Below, piece by piece: positions 1 through 12,300 of a stretch of 64,000 nucleotides of DNA; the stretch's first letter is position 1, and every line of letters starts with the position of its first letter. The stretch spans positions 1 to 64,000 of the forward strand of contig WTXG01000026.1 in assembly GCA_022496185.1 (NCBI GenBank), written 5' to 3'. The notes below the pieces were generated by a model. It made no database searches, was not told where the DNA came from, and saw nothing but the letters and a program-made list of their open reading frames with translations. This DNA is from Multifurca ochricompacta (taxonomy: Eukaryota; Basidiomycota; Agaricomycetes; Russulales; Russulaceae). The position numbers and the translations under genes were made by a program.

Positions 1-251
1 TAAATACTATAGCCACAAGTGAGAGCAGCACTAATCTCAGTCTTTGTGGTAGAAGACTGAGGTTCTAACGCGTATTGGAATGCAAGCGTAAGTGTACGCG
101 TATGATAGTTAGTCCGGCCCGGCATCTCCGGTATTGATTCATGCTGTATGCACGCTGCTATTCCCACATATAGTAAATACAATCTGGCGCCCTAGCCATT
201 CTAGTCATTCTAGCCATTCTAGTCGTTCTAGCAAATGTCATTTTCCTGATG
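1..251 (-). mobile_element. End of a DNA transposon (CATCAGG family), partial
   Basis: Read on the minus strand from 251, this starts CATCAGGAAAATGACATTTG, followed by several CTAGAATG(A/G) subterminal repeats, and stays alignable for about 200 bases with the start of the element at 12301. It runs off the left edge of the window. It sits inside the integrase frame of the neighbouring Gypsy element and supplies the stop codon at 238. The flanking dinucleotide is TG on the plus strand, the same target seen at the 12301 and 50833 copies. No transposase is visible, so the superfamily is unassigned; a short TSD plus subterminal repeats would fit CACTA-like elements, but this is inference. Confidence 0.7.
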
Positions 252-1076
252 TGGTCCTGATAGTATGAGCATGCTGTTGCTCGAACACTCTGGCGGACGC
301 GACGCGGCTTTTGGTTATGCTGTTTTTGATGCTGGCAAGGTCCTCCTCTCGAGACTGTAGTTGACGTGCATGCGTAGCAATAAGGTCGGAAGTGGACATA
401 GGGCGGGTGAGATCGGGAATGAGAAACGTTGCGAGTGTAAGATCGAGAGGGAGGAGGGGTTCTACTCCATGAGCCATGTAAAAGGGGGAATAGCCGGTAG
501 ACCTGCGAATGGTAGCCCTATCTGCCCAGAAAACATGAGGTGCCGTTACAGGCCATTTGGAGATGTTGCCTGCACAAGTTTTGACAAGAGACTCGCGAAT
601 GGTGCGGTGCTGCCTTTCAACAATTCCATTAGCTCGAGAGTTGTAAGCTGAGATCCGAATGTGTTTGATTCCATATTTTCCAGCTAACCAGTCTAAAGCC
701 GCGACGAAGGGAGTGCCATTGTCTGTGACGATCTCTTCCACTGCGCCCCACCTGCACAAGATGTCTTCGAAGATAAAGTTGCCCAGGGTTCGTCCGGTTT
801 CAGTTCTGAGCGCGCGCCATTCCGGCCAAGCTGTGAGCGAGCAGCGGGCCTGGACGAGATAGTGAAAGCCAGCAGCAGAAGGCATGTGCATTGTGTCGAT
901 ATAAGCCTTATGAAAGAGGGGTGCCGGGGGCGCGACCGTAGGAGGAATGCGGACCTTGGTTTCTTGACAAAGTTGACACTCGTGACAAGATTGAACAAAC
1001 CATTTTACATCCACATTCAAGGAGGGCCACCAGAATCGATCGAGAAGGAAGCGACGAGTTGAGTAAACTCCTTTGT
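238..1076 (-). pseudogene. Gypsy integrase, catalytic core and C-terminal part
   Basis: This frame continues the pol ORF after the solo LTR insertion. It carries the second half of the zinc-binding HHCC motif (CHECQLC) and a DDE core: the first Asp in AYIDTMHM, the second in VTDNGTPF, and the Glu in NGIVERQHR. All three catalytic residues are present. The frame ends at 238 only because the transposon end at 1-251 provides a stop, so the natural C-terminus is missing. With the LTR and one TSD copy removed, the frame joins the upstream pol ORF without a shift, reading from the HDDLGH motif into this segment. Confidence 0.85.
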
Positions 1077-1481
1077 TGTTACAACCCTACTCTTTTTCCT
1101 GGCCCTGCACACCATGCCTTATTCTTTGCACCATCCTTGACTTTCCCCTTCTCTGGACCACTCCCTTATGCCCTTGGTATGCTGCCTTGGGACCTTCCTG
1201 ATGCCTGTGGCCTGTGTGCCCAGGACCCTACCCTGATTCCTGTGACATTGTTCATAGGACTGACCTCCCATGCTGCCATTTACACCTAACCTGCTGGTAG
1301 TTAAGCTGCTACACTGTTGGATGTACACCACCCTTCCTTGCTACCTTGGCTTATGCCTTGGCCACTGCTCCTGACCCTGTCCCTGTGCTTGACACCCATA
1401 GGAACCCCTGACATTGTCCCTGCCAATCTGACCAGTCCAGACAACTAGACGACTTTGGCTTGTACTTGACCCTCTGCCAGT

Positions 1482-1580
1482 CATGTGACTCCTGGCCATG
1501 TGACCCTTGGCCATGTGACCCTTGACCATGTGATCCCTGACCATGTGACTTTGGACCATGTGATCCCTGACCCTGATCAC
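1482..1580 (+). repeat. Short tandem repeat, CATGTGA units, inside the solo LTR
   Basis: Six imperfect units of about 17 bases, each centred on CATGTGA (for example GACCATGTGATCCCT), lie head to tail in the U3 part of the solo LTR. Further out the LTR has several dispersed CCTGTGGGA motifs (about 1655-1760). Such U3 repeats often act as enhancers; that role is inferred, not shown. Confidence 0.7.
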
Positions 1581-1890
1581 AGCATCTTCATCTGATCATT
1601 TACCCTTTCTGATCACATGGCCCATCTGGCTTATCATTCGCTTCTCTGATTCCTGTGGGAGTATTCCCACATCCACCCTGACTCCTGTGGGACCTGTTAT
1701 CTCCCCATTTACCCCTGACCCTGGTGGGAATCCTCCCACACTGATATGACTCCTGTGGGGCTGTCCCACATGATTATGCTTCTGATAAGGCTTATCCTTA
1801 TCATGGACTATCTTTGACATCTTATCTGCTATTGGATGATAAGGACTCTGACCCTGTTCCTGATTAGCTACAAACCAGATCCCCATACAG

Positions 1891-1898
1891 TATATAAG
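1891..1898 (+). promoter_or_regulatory. TATA box of the solo LTR
   Basis: TATATAAG lies about 440 bases from the right end of the LTR, in the right place for the U3/R boundary of a plus-strand retroelement transcript. Confidence 0.5.
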
Positions 1899-2334
1899 AC
1901 CCTGTAGACAGTTTGTACAACCCTAGATTTGACCTCTTGGGCCTTCAGCCTAGAGATCTTAGACCCCAATACATCAGAAGCCTTTTCCCCTCTTTTTGCG
2001 TCCTTGAGATCCCTGCAGGGACCCCCATTGCCTCTGGCAATGGGTGTGTACCCTTCCCTTTGAACCCCTCTGCCATTCCCCAGGGCTCCAGTGTGCTTGG
2101 TGTGCTTCCGGCACAGCAACTGGGCCCTGTCCCCACTTAACAGCCTTAGGGGATTAGCTCCCTTTGGCTGGCTCATCCCGTCTCCCTCTGTGCTTGATTA
2201 TAGCACCAAACCTTAACCGATTCCGAAGCTAGACAGTGCCCAGAGTCTAGCCTTATTGTGCTAGGCTCATGGCTGAGGTAATGGACCCGCGCCGACCCGT
2301 GCACGCCGCACAGAATGCTCCGCTGAGCGTAACA

Positions 2335-5300
2335 TTTGTGCCCTAAGTCATCGTGTGCTGCACGTAAGAGGGAGAGTCGTTGGGAAGGGGAGATGAATAG
2401 TTGGTGTCGTCCAAGGTTGTTGTGTCGCCAAAGACGTCCGTCAAGTAGAAAAAAACGCCGCGCTCGCCTTATGAATTTGTCAAGATTGTTGCCCGAAAGT
2501 CCCATGGGAGGTTTGAGTGTAGTAAGGTACTGTTGGATACGGAGCATGTCGTCCTCGGCTTCATGATATTGTGCAGTAAAAGGAAATTCTTGAGGGGGCA
2601 AAACTCGCGCTTCAGCATGAAGCACTAGCATAGGGGCGTTGCCTAGATGAAAATGGAGTTGATTAGCCCAAGTGGTAGCCCAGACTCCGAGGCATAGGGT
2701 GGTATCAATCCAATCCTCTGGGTCATCATCTTCGTCGCTTTCACCTTCTGCCGGTTCTCGTCGAGATAGTCCATCAGGTCCGTGGTGCTTCTCTGCAGGG
2801 ACATGAACTAGCTGGAAATCAAAAAGCATGATTGCCGCTATCCATCGGTTAATTGCGGCGTTTGGCTGAATGTCTGGATTAGCGAGCATCCCTTTGACAA
2901 ACTGAGCATCCATTTGAACTACCAGATTGCGTATGCCAACAAGGTGGAGTCGGAGTGCGCGTAGGGCACGAAAGAGTCCATAGAGCTCGAGTTTAGCCTG
3001 AGAGTACCATGCTTCTCGGTCATTCCATGATATAGACCCAAAGCGAACCGGATGCTGTTTGCCATCATCGCAGTCTTGCGAGAGAATCCAGCCCACGCCA
3101 CGGCAAGAGGAATCAACAGCCAGGTAAACCTTGCGATCTGAGGAGTAGTCGATGGAAATAAGGGCGGTAGAATGTATGATTGCCTCCTTGATAGTGTGCA
3201 TTGCCCGTGTGTGTTGTTCGTCCCATACGAAGGGCTGATTTTTGCGAGTGAGATCAGTTAAAGGCCTAGCGGTCGTCGAGTAATTGCGAATCCAGATTCG
3301 CATATAGCCTGCTGTGCCAAGGAAGGCTCGAACGTCAGTAAGCGACTTGCAGGGTGGCCAGTCACGGATTTTGGCAATCTTTGAGTCATCAGGAACGCGT
3401 CCTTCATATGTGCACTTGTGTCCTAGTATGATGACCTCAGGTACTGCAATGAAAAGCTTAGTGGCTGATACTGTAGAGCCAGCACGCCGGAGGCGATGGA
3501 GAATGCGATGTACGTCAACCAGGTGCTCCCAGACAAATTTCCTGATGCCGTTATTGTCGGAAATGGTCTCAAATCCAGCGCCCGGAGTCTCATACCGTGA
3601 TGGAGGTCCCTTGATGCTACAGTCATCCATAAAGGGCCAAGCTACATTAGGAATTTCAGGTTCGAGAAGGAAGTGGACGTCCTCATGAAAAATTGCGATG
3701 GCATTGGTCCATCCTTGTGGCAGACAGGTTAGCCGTACAGCACCAAGTGGAGATTGGATGGTGGTGAGATCACAAGATAAGACGTCCAGGGAGCGATGGT
3801 CATAGCCAACGAAGAGATCTAACATTGAGTAACAAGATCGTCCAGCCATAGCCTCTATGAGTTGATCAGCCAGAGGGGGCACCCCCGAGTTACGGATGGT
3901 GACGGCGTTGAGGGGTTGCAAGTCATGCACTAGTCTGAGGGCTCCACTTTTCTTTTTCACACAGAACCACCTGGAGCGATAGGATGCATCTGAATGTTCA
4001 TAGACTCCCGAAGCAGACTTGTCTTTAAAAATTTGGATAACTTCGTCGATGATTCCAGACGGGATAGGAATGTTACGCTGTACCCAAGGAATGTGTTCGA
4101 TAACAGGAATTTTAACCGGCGCAAAATAGTCTTCACAGAAGCGACCCTTTTCTTCTTCAGTCCAAGCCAAGCCTAGTTCATTTATCCGGAGTATGTGCTG
4201 CACAAGTTTGAGTTCTTCGGGCCAAAGAAAGTTGTATCGATTAAGATCTAAGGCCTCAAGGCATTCTTGGGTTAGACGGGCACCTGCAGTGAAGGTGGGC
4301 GGTTGTGTGGGGAGTGGAGGGAGTGAGAGGAGGGGATCCGAAGGGACGCGGCGGATAGTGCGGAAATCTTCAGGAAGCGAGGTGGGGACTGGGCGGACCT
4401 TCTTTCCAACCTTCTTGTAGACTAAGGTAGACACTGGTGGATTACTGGCCGCCTGAGCAAGAGCTTTAAGATAGTGAGAGTTGATAGTGTCAATGCGGGG
4501 GGGAGAGACCTGAGTTGCAAGTGCAAGAGTTCGAGTAGGACCAGCTTGATTTCGCCTAGCACGTGAAGGAATGGATACAGAACGAGCAGGGTCCGATGGG
4601 TCTCGGATGCAAATTTCGACGCGGCCATCTGGGTGGTCCTCAAGACGGCACAAAAGTAGGTGGTGGAATGGACGACCAAGGAGCAGGCGGAATGGAGCGT
4701 TTTCCACAACGTGAGCATGTATTTCAAAGGAAATATCGGCAATCCTCATAGACATGTTCTCAGCACATCCAAGGGTTTGAGTAACTGAGCCGTTTACACC
4801 TTCCATGTCAAGCCGGTTTCTGGGATTAATACTTGCACCGACTTCCTGGGCCAAGTCCTTTCGTAGCACCACGATTTGGGATCCTTGGTCTAGCACTCCG
4901 GCTTCTGAGGTGACACCATTAATTATTACATCAATTTCCCGCAATGGAAGTGAGTATTCAGGAGAGCGGCAGGCATCAACCTTCAAGACGGATAGCAATC
5001 CGGTGTCCACGGCTTCTTCAAGCCAGTTAGCTTCCACGCGCCGAGTCCGCAACTTCTCGACCATGTCTTTTCGGATGCTTGGGCTTGCTGCAAGGACATG
5101 AGCTGGGGTAGTAAGTGAGAGTGAGCCATTCATAAGCCAGGATGATAATTCGTTGACAAGTTGGTGGTCTTCAGCAGTTGATTGATATCGATATTGTGGG
5201 TTAAGACGCGAAGTGGAAGGGGCTGAAGTGGATGAAGCAGGAGTGATGGGAGCTGGAGCGGGTGTATTTACGGGGTGAGCCAGCGGGGTACTAGCAGCTG

Positions 5301-5667
5301 GCACGATAGTAGCAGAGGTGGAAGATTTAGGTGGTTTGGCAGGGGTCAATTCAGGGAGCTTAGCGGCCTTAGCTTGTCTTTTCTTTCTCTCAGTTGCAAA
5401 GACTTCAAATATATCTTGGCCATCCTCCTCAGATTCGGGTTCTGAATCTGACGCAGACTGCTCGGCAATTTCTGCAATGTGAGCTTCTGTAACTGGATCG
5501 GGACGGCAGTCATAAACCTGAATGCTAAGAGTTGTGTGAGGTGGAGGATCGCGCGTGAAAGATGGGGAGGCTGAAGAGCTATTTTGGGCTAGCCACGTAT
5601 CGATGCTTTTCTGAAGCCCACGGTTTGTGCCATCATTTGGGATTGGTTGCCCATTTGGTAGATATAT
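2335..5667 (-). pseudogene. Gypsy pol: protease, reverse transcriptase, RNase H, start of integrase
   Basis: This long frame is in register with the zinc-knuckle part of gag and is separated from it only by a TGA at 5668. In order it shows an acidic linker, a retropepsin-like domain with the unusual active-site motif LDQGSQ instead of DTG/DSG, a reverse transcriptase with LPQGWTNA and the catalytic box FMDD, an RNase H beginning at VYLAVDSS with its downstream E and D residues, a chromatin-side linker, and the HDDLGH start of the integrase zinc finger. The frame is broken at 2334 by the solo LTR. The methionine near 5349 is not a real start: the frame is open upstream to 5667. RT and RNase H are otherwise uninterrupted. 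Confidence 0.85.
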
Positions 5668-7471
5668 TCAGTCGTTGCAGACTATGGCACGCCTTGTCTT
5701 GACATATTCCAACGCGGCGGCACATTGATGGATCTGGTGCCCTGGCTGAGTACAGAAAGTGCACCCATCAAAACATTCTGGGCGTAGGAAGTATGAGACG
5801 TCAGGAGGGCTTGCATTAGGAGGAGGGGCAGGGGGAGCTGAACAATCCAGAGGTGGCCAGGATGCGGGGGCTGGGGCTTGGTAGAAGGATGCTTGTTGTG
5901 CGAAGATGGGCTTGGGGACAGTTTGCGCAATAGTGGGGTACCTATACATACACTGTCCGTACAAGCTGGCGTATTCAGGGTCGCTTGGGGGCAGTGATCG
6001 GAATTTCATCATGAAGTCCTTTATTTCCTGGTTCTCCCGCTCACGTGAGGTGTCCCGGAATCGAACTGACCTGTAAGCTGGTTCTGTAGTGGTTGGGTAT
6101 ACTTCTCGCCTGGGTGTGTCATCTCAATGCCGGAAATCTGGGGGGAACGATCGCGATTGCGGCCTCTCCAGTCATCGTTATTTGGTTTAGTATCACGGGA
6201 TCCACTGCCATACCACTGCTGTAGCAAGGGGTCCATTTTTTGGTCTTGTCCTGGTAACGAAGTCTTCCAATCATCATCCAGGCCGGATGCGGCGATAGGC
6301 CGGTTAGCAAACTCCGTGCAAGCAAGCCTGTATACTTCCTCATAGTTGTAATAATGACCGGTAGGGTAGTCTGGGTATTTAGAGAGGAATCGCGAATATA
6401 GTCGCCTTTGGTCTTCTGGGTGAAATCCATTCCAGAAGGAGGAATTGCGCTCTTCTTCCGAGAGACGTTTGGCATTAACCAGCGGTTTGGACAGCTGCAG
6501 GAACTCTTGTAGTATGTTCGGACTGCTTCTTCATCATTCATCCGGTCACGGGAATTGAGCCTGATCATCTCCCAAAAGCGTTGCTTGGAGTGCTGGGTTA
6601 GTTCTGAAGCTGCAGCATAGAGTTTTTCCAAAGCTTTTTTGAATGTGTGCCAGTCCTGATTGTCGTAGCCATCTAGATACCTCCAGAGTTGTTGCAGTTC
6701 AGAAGGTACGTAGCGAGTGATTTGTTCCACTTTTTGCTGACTTGAAAGACCATGAGCTGTAGCCAAGTTTTCAAATTCACTGATGAACATGTCGATTGGA
6801 TCACCTGACTGTTCGGAGAAATATGGGGCCATCCGTGAGCGCGGTGGGGGCATTGCCGCAGGACCATGAATGGGCGTAGACATTGGTATCGCTGAGGCAG
6901 GAAGGACTGTTGTAATTTGATGTGTAGAGGCAAGTATGGGGAGAATGGAAGCTGTAGCCTGAGAGGGTGATTCGAATTCAAGTCTCCAGGGTACTGAGGG
7001 ATTTTCTGATGGGGATGAAGGCTCGCGGAACGTTGCTGGCCTTAACGGGTAGGTTGCGTCGGGGTGAGCCAATGTGATAGTTGATCGGCATGAAGGAGCT
7101 ATCGGGTGGGAGGGTATGTTTGTCGAAGCAATGTTGAGTGAATCGGGCGAGGAACTTAGGTAGCGAGATATAAGGGAGGGAGAAGACAAGGGTGAGATGG
7201 ATTCCGACGAGGCTATAGGGTCAGGGGACGGAGATGTTCTTGGCAAAGCTGTAGACCAAATAGGCTGAGGGATACTGATAGTTGGTGCTAACTGTGGATC
7301 AAAAGACTCAGGATCTAAGAAGGAACCAGGGAAGGCAAGATCTGGACGAGCTGTGATATCTGAGGCAGAAGAAGACGGTGATAGAGGCCCGGGCAGAACA
7401 GACAAGGTGATAGGTGGATGAGGAACAGGGGAAGGTGCTGTTGTTTGTAAAGATGAAGTGGAGGGTATCAA
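5668..7471 (-). pseudogene. Gypsy gag, frameshifted
   Basis: The N-terminal 250 residues are low-complexity Ser/Pro-rich sequence. A retrotransposon gag domain follows (around PYFSEQSGDPIDMFISEFEN to the WEMIRLNSRDRMNDEEAV segment), then a zinc knuckle of CX2CX4HX4C form (CTFCTQPGHQIHQC) near 5720-5760. The frame shifts near 6500 and again between about 6240 and 6010, and a TGA at 5668-5670 separates the knuckle from pol. A single gag-pol frame was therefore probably the ancestral state. It binds RNA and forms the particle in intact relatives; here it is dead. Confidence 0.75.
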
Positions 7472-7770
7472 AGACGAGCTGGAAGTAGCAGTGGACGAGA
7501 GAAGCTGAGCGGTATTCGAGACTAAAGCTGAGAAGGAACCAAGGACGGAGAAGTGGGGATTGGTGCTGGAAAGGCTGTTGGCGATGGAGGGCTAGTTTGA
7601 ACAGGAGGGGTGGGCGGCGCTCTTGTCGAAATGGAGGATCTTTTGGTGGTTCTTATGGGCTGTATTCTCTGCGGCGGGTTAGTTTGTCGGCGCATAAACA
7701 AGGTCGCGGAGCGACCGGTGTAGATTAAAGGTGAAAAGTCTAAAGAAAGGAGGAATCTACTGACTCCGCC

Positions 7771-7785
7771 TCACTGGGGCAGCCA
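7771..7785 (-). other. Primer-binding site of the Gypsy element
   Basis: TGGCTGCCCCAGTGA on the minus strand begins three bases after the LTR end. It starts with TGG, the complement of a tRNA 3' CCA end, as expected for a tRNA-primed retroelement. The tRNA species was not identified. Confidence 0.5.
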
Positions 7786-7788
7786 ATT

Positions 7789-8511
7789 TGTACGATCGCG
7801 AGACCGTATGAGTTCGTTGCGGAGAAAGGTTCCGCGAGAAAAGAGAGGGAGAGGGAAGCGTCTAGTCGTCGGTGGTAACTGATGGATGCTGGACTCGCCG
7901 AAGGTGCTGATGCGTCGAAATGTCTAGTGTGCTGAATATGCCGATATGTCAAGATGTCAAGACTTAGCTGGCTTCGCTGCTGCTGGTTCTGTCGAATTTT
8001 GTGCTTGTCGTCGTCGAGATAGCTGCTTAGCACTCAAGAAAAAGAAGGAGAGAAAATGACCGTTGATTGTGCTTCTGCTGGGTGGTCCTACTACAAGCAA
8101 GTATGTACCTTTAAATACCTGTAGAGAGACCTAATAGAAAAGCGGTTATGAAGTAGAATTAAAGAAGAAAGAAGTTAAGGCGGTGAGAGGCGAGATGAAA
8201 GATAGCAATAAAGACGAAACCGGATGAAACCAGAAGAAAACGAATGAACAGGCAGGCGGCCCGGAGCGTAAACAGTCTAAAAGAATGCTAAGTAAAGCTT
8301 TCGTGCTATGCAACGATCGCATTTGTACTGTATCGGAGACAGTCCAAAACTATAGTCGAATTAATGTCAGAATATTTTATTAGCAGAACTTAAATGAAGA
8401 GAGCAAACTGGACCAGCCAGAAGTGGTGACATTTGAGAGAAAGGATTGGAGGCGGAAGGTAAGGCGGGCCGGAGCAGACCGAAGCGGATGGTTTCGGGCT
8501 CAGAGCTCACA
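7789..8511 (-). repeat. 5' LTR of the minus-strand Gypsy element
   Basis: On the minus strand it starts TGTGAGCTCTGAG and ends CGATCGTACA, just before a primer-binding site. The U5 side, including the TATA-like GGTATTTAAAGG near 8110 and the following 200 bases, aligns with the LTRs at 31489-32005 and 52184-52724, which also end in TACA. The right (U3) boundary is placed by its TG start only and is less sure than the left one. Confidence 0.6.
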
Positions 8512-10084
8512 CTATTCCTACAATGTGTATAGCTAACATTACTTGTGTAGTTATCTTGCTACCCGTTTAGGTAAAGACTAATTAATGTACAGTTTTGACC
8601 ATTCACAACTGAATTATCTTGCTACCTGTTTAGGTAGCACTTATCTAACCTCACTGCATTCATTACAAATCCTAAAAAACTGGACACAATTAGTGGCCTT
8701 CCCACTGCACACCCTTTCTCTCTTGGAACACTCTCTGTAATGGGTGCTTCTATCCTGCGCTTGCTATGTTGATTAGATTAGATGTAAGATCGTAGTAAAC
8801 TCAGTGGTGAAGATATCCTAGTTGGAAAGCTGCCCAGAATGCAGAGATTAATGCATGTGTAAGGCTTGAAGCAGTCAGAGGACTCTGCCTTACTTATGCA
8901 GCAAGAATAGACCTATATTAACTTTGCTAAGAGCCTACAGCCCCAAGAGGACAAGATCAATTGGCCTAAGTAAGTACAAAGATAAAGTGATAAAGTGCAC
9001 CTACAGCTCCAAGAGGACAAGATGGGGTCTGCAGTGTGCTACAGGGTGTCTTTAAATAAGTCCTAATACTATTCTATGAAATACCAAAGCCAATTGAGTG
9101 TGCAATGTAATCTAATTAGTTATCAGTGGCCCACTCTCCTGAGTGCCCTGACACATCTTATTTACCAACATGCAATCCTTTCTATAATCAAATCATCAAA
9201 TTGTATTACTCAAACAATGGCCGCGTGTATCTATCAGTGTCCATTGCTGCATAGGGCAGCAACTACTTTGCATCGCGTGGACCGGGTCAGAACAGTCCAA
9301 ACTCCTTCTAATCTTATCTATATCTAAGAAGGTTGACTTGTATAACGCACGCACCCTCAGGATAGCTTTCAAGCGGTCCGGGATGCCAAAAATGCGCATC
9401 CAGGACACTCTCTACATCGAACTCATTGTGGACTGCAGTCCAAACGGGAGTTATGATGGGATGAGATGAAGTGGAAAAAAAATGAAGATGGTTTTGAGTC
9501 TGTTCTATTAATCACATGAAAAGTATATGATCTAAGTATGACGAGAAACTGATAGTGATTAGTAAAGACGCCATGAGGTGGAAAAGACCATCGAGTGACT
9601 GTTTGTGATAGGCTTGAAGGCAGCACAGATGATTGTCGAAATATGAGCAGTGTCGTGGCCCATTTGGTGTTCGTGAAGTTGGGCGGTGGAGCAGAATTTC
9701 GATAGGTGAGGACCTTTTGGTGACTGACTGCCTTTGAAATAGAACCTGAAACCCTTAAATACAGCAGACATTCGGATAAATGTGACAGGGAGAAGGTGAG
9801 GGAATGGAACTGCACCTTGCTTTCTCATAGAGTGACACAGGCGAGATAACTCGCTCATGGACAGCCTCATAAGAAATGCTGAAGGATTAAGGACTGATCG
9901 TGTGGGTGATATACCACTGTGGCAGTATACCACCAGACACATTCCAGTTTGGCCCCGAGTGTTCTACTAGTAGTGGGATCACCCCGAAAGAAGTATCCCC
10001 AGGTCCCCCCAGGCCAAGATGAACTAGTTGTACGCGATTATGTCAATCTGGAATCCGCGTTCTTTTGACGATTCTACAAAATAG

Positions 10085-10120
10085 ATCTAGAATCTAGAAT
10101 CTAGAATCTAGAATCTAGGA
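10085..10120 (+). repeat. Microsatellite (CTAGAAT)n
   Basis: About five head-to-tail 7-base units of TAGAATC. The unit-3 spacer has a shorter run at the same place (near 26470), and unit 2 has none, so the tract length differs between duplicated units. Confidence 0.8.
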
Positions 10121-11220
10121 TAGAATGATGAGGCTCAGCCCTGGCCACGCGTGACTCTTCAGCTTTTGGAGTGCGGGGACCAAAAATGGGAGTTGAGCAG
10201 GATTAGCATCCAATGCAAGTAGAACATGATTCCTAATCATCTGGGCATATTCACGCAGTCTGGCGATGTGACGTGCCCGAAAATGATGCGGTGAATTATT
10301 ATGTCTTTTGTATGGTGTTGTGTTGTATTATGTTGTCTTGTGTCATGACAGCAGTCTCACCCACATGATCCACCCACTAGACGTAATTAGCAGACCAGCT
10401 TCAGCACGACCTGCAAGTCGGTTACAGTGCCCCTATGTGTGTGCACCACATCTAAGAGAAAACCTCGCCTATGGTTGTATCTGAATGAAAAGTGCATTTC
10501 ATTGATGATCAACTGTGAGGTGCAGACCTGTTCACTTGTTACATGTTCATTTAGTATGGCCATTAACTGGCTTCATTACCTCAGTGGTTTACTAAAGGAG
10601 AGGGGCAACCGAGACACAATGTCGGGAGCAGAGAGGCTATAATTATTATCATTATTTAGATAGCAGATAAGCTATTTACTATGCACTAGAAAAGATAATC
10701 TAAATGTTTAACTGGTCAATGCGCGTATCATGCTCAAAAGAGTGTGAAAAAAGAGAAAGAAATTTATGATAACGAGCCCGGCCCAAGGAGACACTAGGAG
10801 TGTCAAGATCGCACTCGGACACAAGATTATCGCCACGTTCATTCGCGGCTACTCAAGATGCTTCGGATATTTTGGTTTCACGTTCGGAAGAGTAAATGCA
10901 TTTCATCTCTCCATGATTATCTTATTTCGTTTTGATTTTATGCAAGCGCGACTAAAACCATTACATTTGTACATTACAGTTCCGCTCCTTTCGCGTGCCC
11001 CTTTGTCTTGCATTCTCTGCTTCGCATTTCATTCTGATTGACTTGTAGTTTACATTGTATGACTCTCTGGCCAGATCTTTGGCCTCCAGTTTCGACTTTA
11101 CTGTCTTACACGTCTCCTATATTGACTCCTATAGTTAAATTGTATACAAACCCTAGTAGTTTGTCTGAAATCATCATCTAGTTTATCACTTCCTATCCAA
11201 CTGCTTGCTTCGACTCAATT

Positions 11221-11595
11221 CTCATAAAAGCGAATTTAACAATCGTTTTTACTCTTACTCGCGCTCGCTCTGCTCTTAGGTCGATCTACGTGCTATCGCC
11301 AACCGTACTGGCAAATTCAGCTCGCCGTACCGGACTAACACCGGTACCACCTAATTATAGTCTATTCCCTTCAATCTCTCCAATTGCTGGCGATAGCCGG
11401 GCCTCCTGTTTCGATTACTCCTATTTATTTTGAGCCAAATGTATAAAAGCCTTGATAGTTTTTCACAGTCACGGAGATCTCACAAAAGCGAATTTAACAA
11501 TCACTTTTACTCTTATTCTTCGCTCTGAAGTCGATCTTCGTGCTATCGCCAACCGTACCGGCAAATTCGGCTTCCTCGTACCAGACCAACATCAT
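11221..11595 (+). repeat. Imperfect direct repeat upstream of F-box A
   Basis: Two copies (about 11221-11350 and 11481-11590) share AAAAGCGAATTTAACAATC and, further on, CGTGCTATCGCCAACCGTAC. A shorter version occurs in unit 3 near 27505-27560. They lie 270-640 bases upstream of the start codon, so they could hold promoter elements; nothing specific is recognised. Confidence 0.6.
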
Positions 11596-12300
11596 TCTAG
11601 CCCACTTTCACCAAATTATACTATTTACTTGTGACAATATATTAAGGAAAGTGTTGTGTGTACAGTATGGAATTGTCTCTCTGATTTGAATCATTTGCTA
11701 ACGCCTTTATTATCACATCGCAACGTAACTTCTGACATTTAAAGGCGACCACACTTTGTACTTCGTCATCGAAGGGGATCAGAATGAAAACCCGGTCGGG
11801 TATGTTACATACATACACAAATTACCACACTCACCGACTGTCATGATGTAGGCTCTATAAAAATGGATACTCTCTCTGACGACAGCCTTTTGCAAATATT
11901 CGATTTCTGTCAGCAAATTTTGATAAAGCCTTGGAGGCCCTATTGGGATTGGTATACGTTGGTACATGTGTGTCGCAGATGGCGACAGCTCATATTCGCA
12001 TCACCGCGTCGTCTCGACCTAAAACTCCTATGCAGAGCAAGAACGCCAGTGAGGAGGATTCTTGATTGTTGGCCACCATTGCCCCTCGCCATCAATAACG
12101 TTTTAATATCCTCCAAAGGAGATGAAGATAACCTTGTTGCCGCGCTCAAGCACCCTGATCGCATATGCAGGATTTCCTTGTGTGTGACATGGCAACTATC
12201 AGACAAATTAGCCAAAATGCTTCAACAGCCATTTCCCCAGTGCTGACATATCTTTATCTTCTAGGATACAGAGACGATAGGATCATGCGAGCCCTTCCTG

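Larger units (their letters stand above)
1077..2334 (+). mobile_element. Solo LTR (Gypsy type, TGTTAC...GTAACA)
   Basis: A 1,258-bp sequence without a coding frame, starting TGTTACAACCC and ending GCGTAACA, flanked by the 5-bp target duplication TTTGT (1072-1076 and 2335-2339). The duplicated bases are exactly those needed to restore the host integrase reading frame. The orientation is plus, judged from the TATA box at 1891. The termini resemble those of the Gypsy LTR at 60232 (TGTTACAAACCCC...GTAACA), so it may belong to a relative of that element with a longer LTR. It most likely formed by recombination between the two LTRs of a full element. Confidence 0.85.
252..8511 (-). mobile_element. 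Decayed Ty3/Gypsy LTR retrotransposon with nested insertions
   Basis: In transcription order (right to left) this holds a 5' LTR (8511-7789), a tRNA-type primer-binding site, gag with a zinc knuckle, protease, reverse transcriptase, RNase H and integrase, the Ty3/Gypsy order. It is not functional: gag has frameshifts and one in-frame TGA, the integrase is split by a solo LTR (1077-2334), and the 3' side is cut by another transposon at 251. No 3' LTR is present in the window. Its LTR is related to two other LTR copies here (31489-32005 and 52184-52724), so the family has been active repeatedly in this region. Confidence 0.85.
8512..11862 (+). other. Spacer of F-box unit 1
   Basis: No gene is recognised. 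The stretch from about 9400 to 10700 is the first of three related spacers (others near 21580-23000 and 25780-27300), each placed upstream of an F-box gene, so gene and spacer were duplicated together. Near 8551 and 8614 there is a 23-base direct repeat (TTATCTTGCTACC core). Near 8975 and 9003 another short direct repeat contains CCAAGAGGACAAGAT. Confidence 0.6.

Noticed and set aside
1059..2176. ORFs within 1059-2176 (such as the 102-codon minus-strand frame) as genes.
   Set aside because: They lie inside a solo LTR and are explained by its repeats.
9423..9942. Minus-strand ORFs of 130 and 127 residues in the unit 1 spacer, with related ones at 25745-26248.
   Set aside because: The frames are not kept between the three units, and the overlap with an inverted segment argues against coding.
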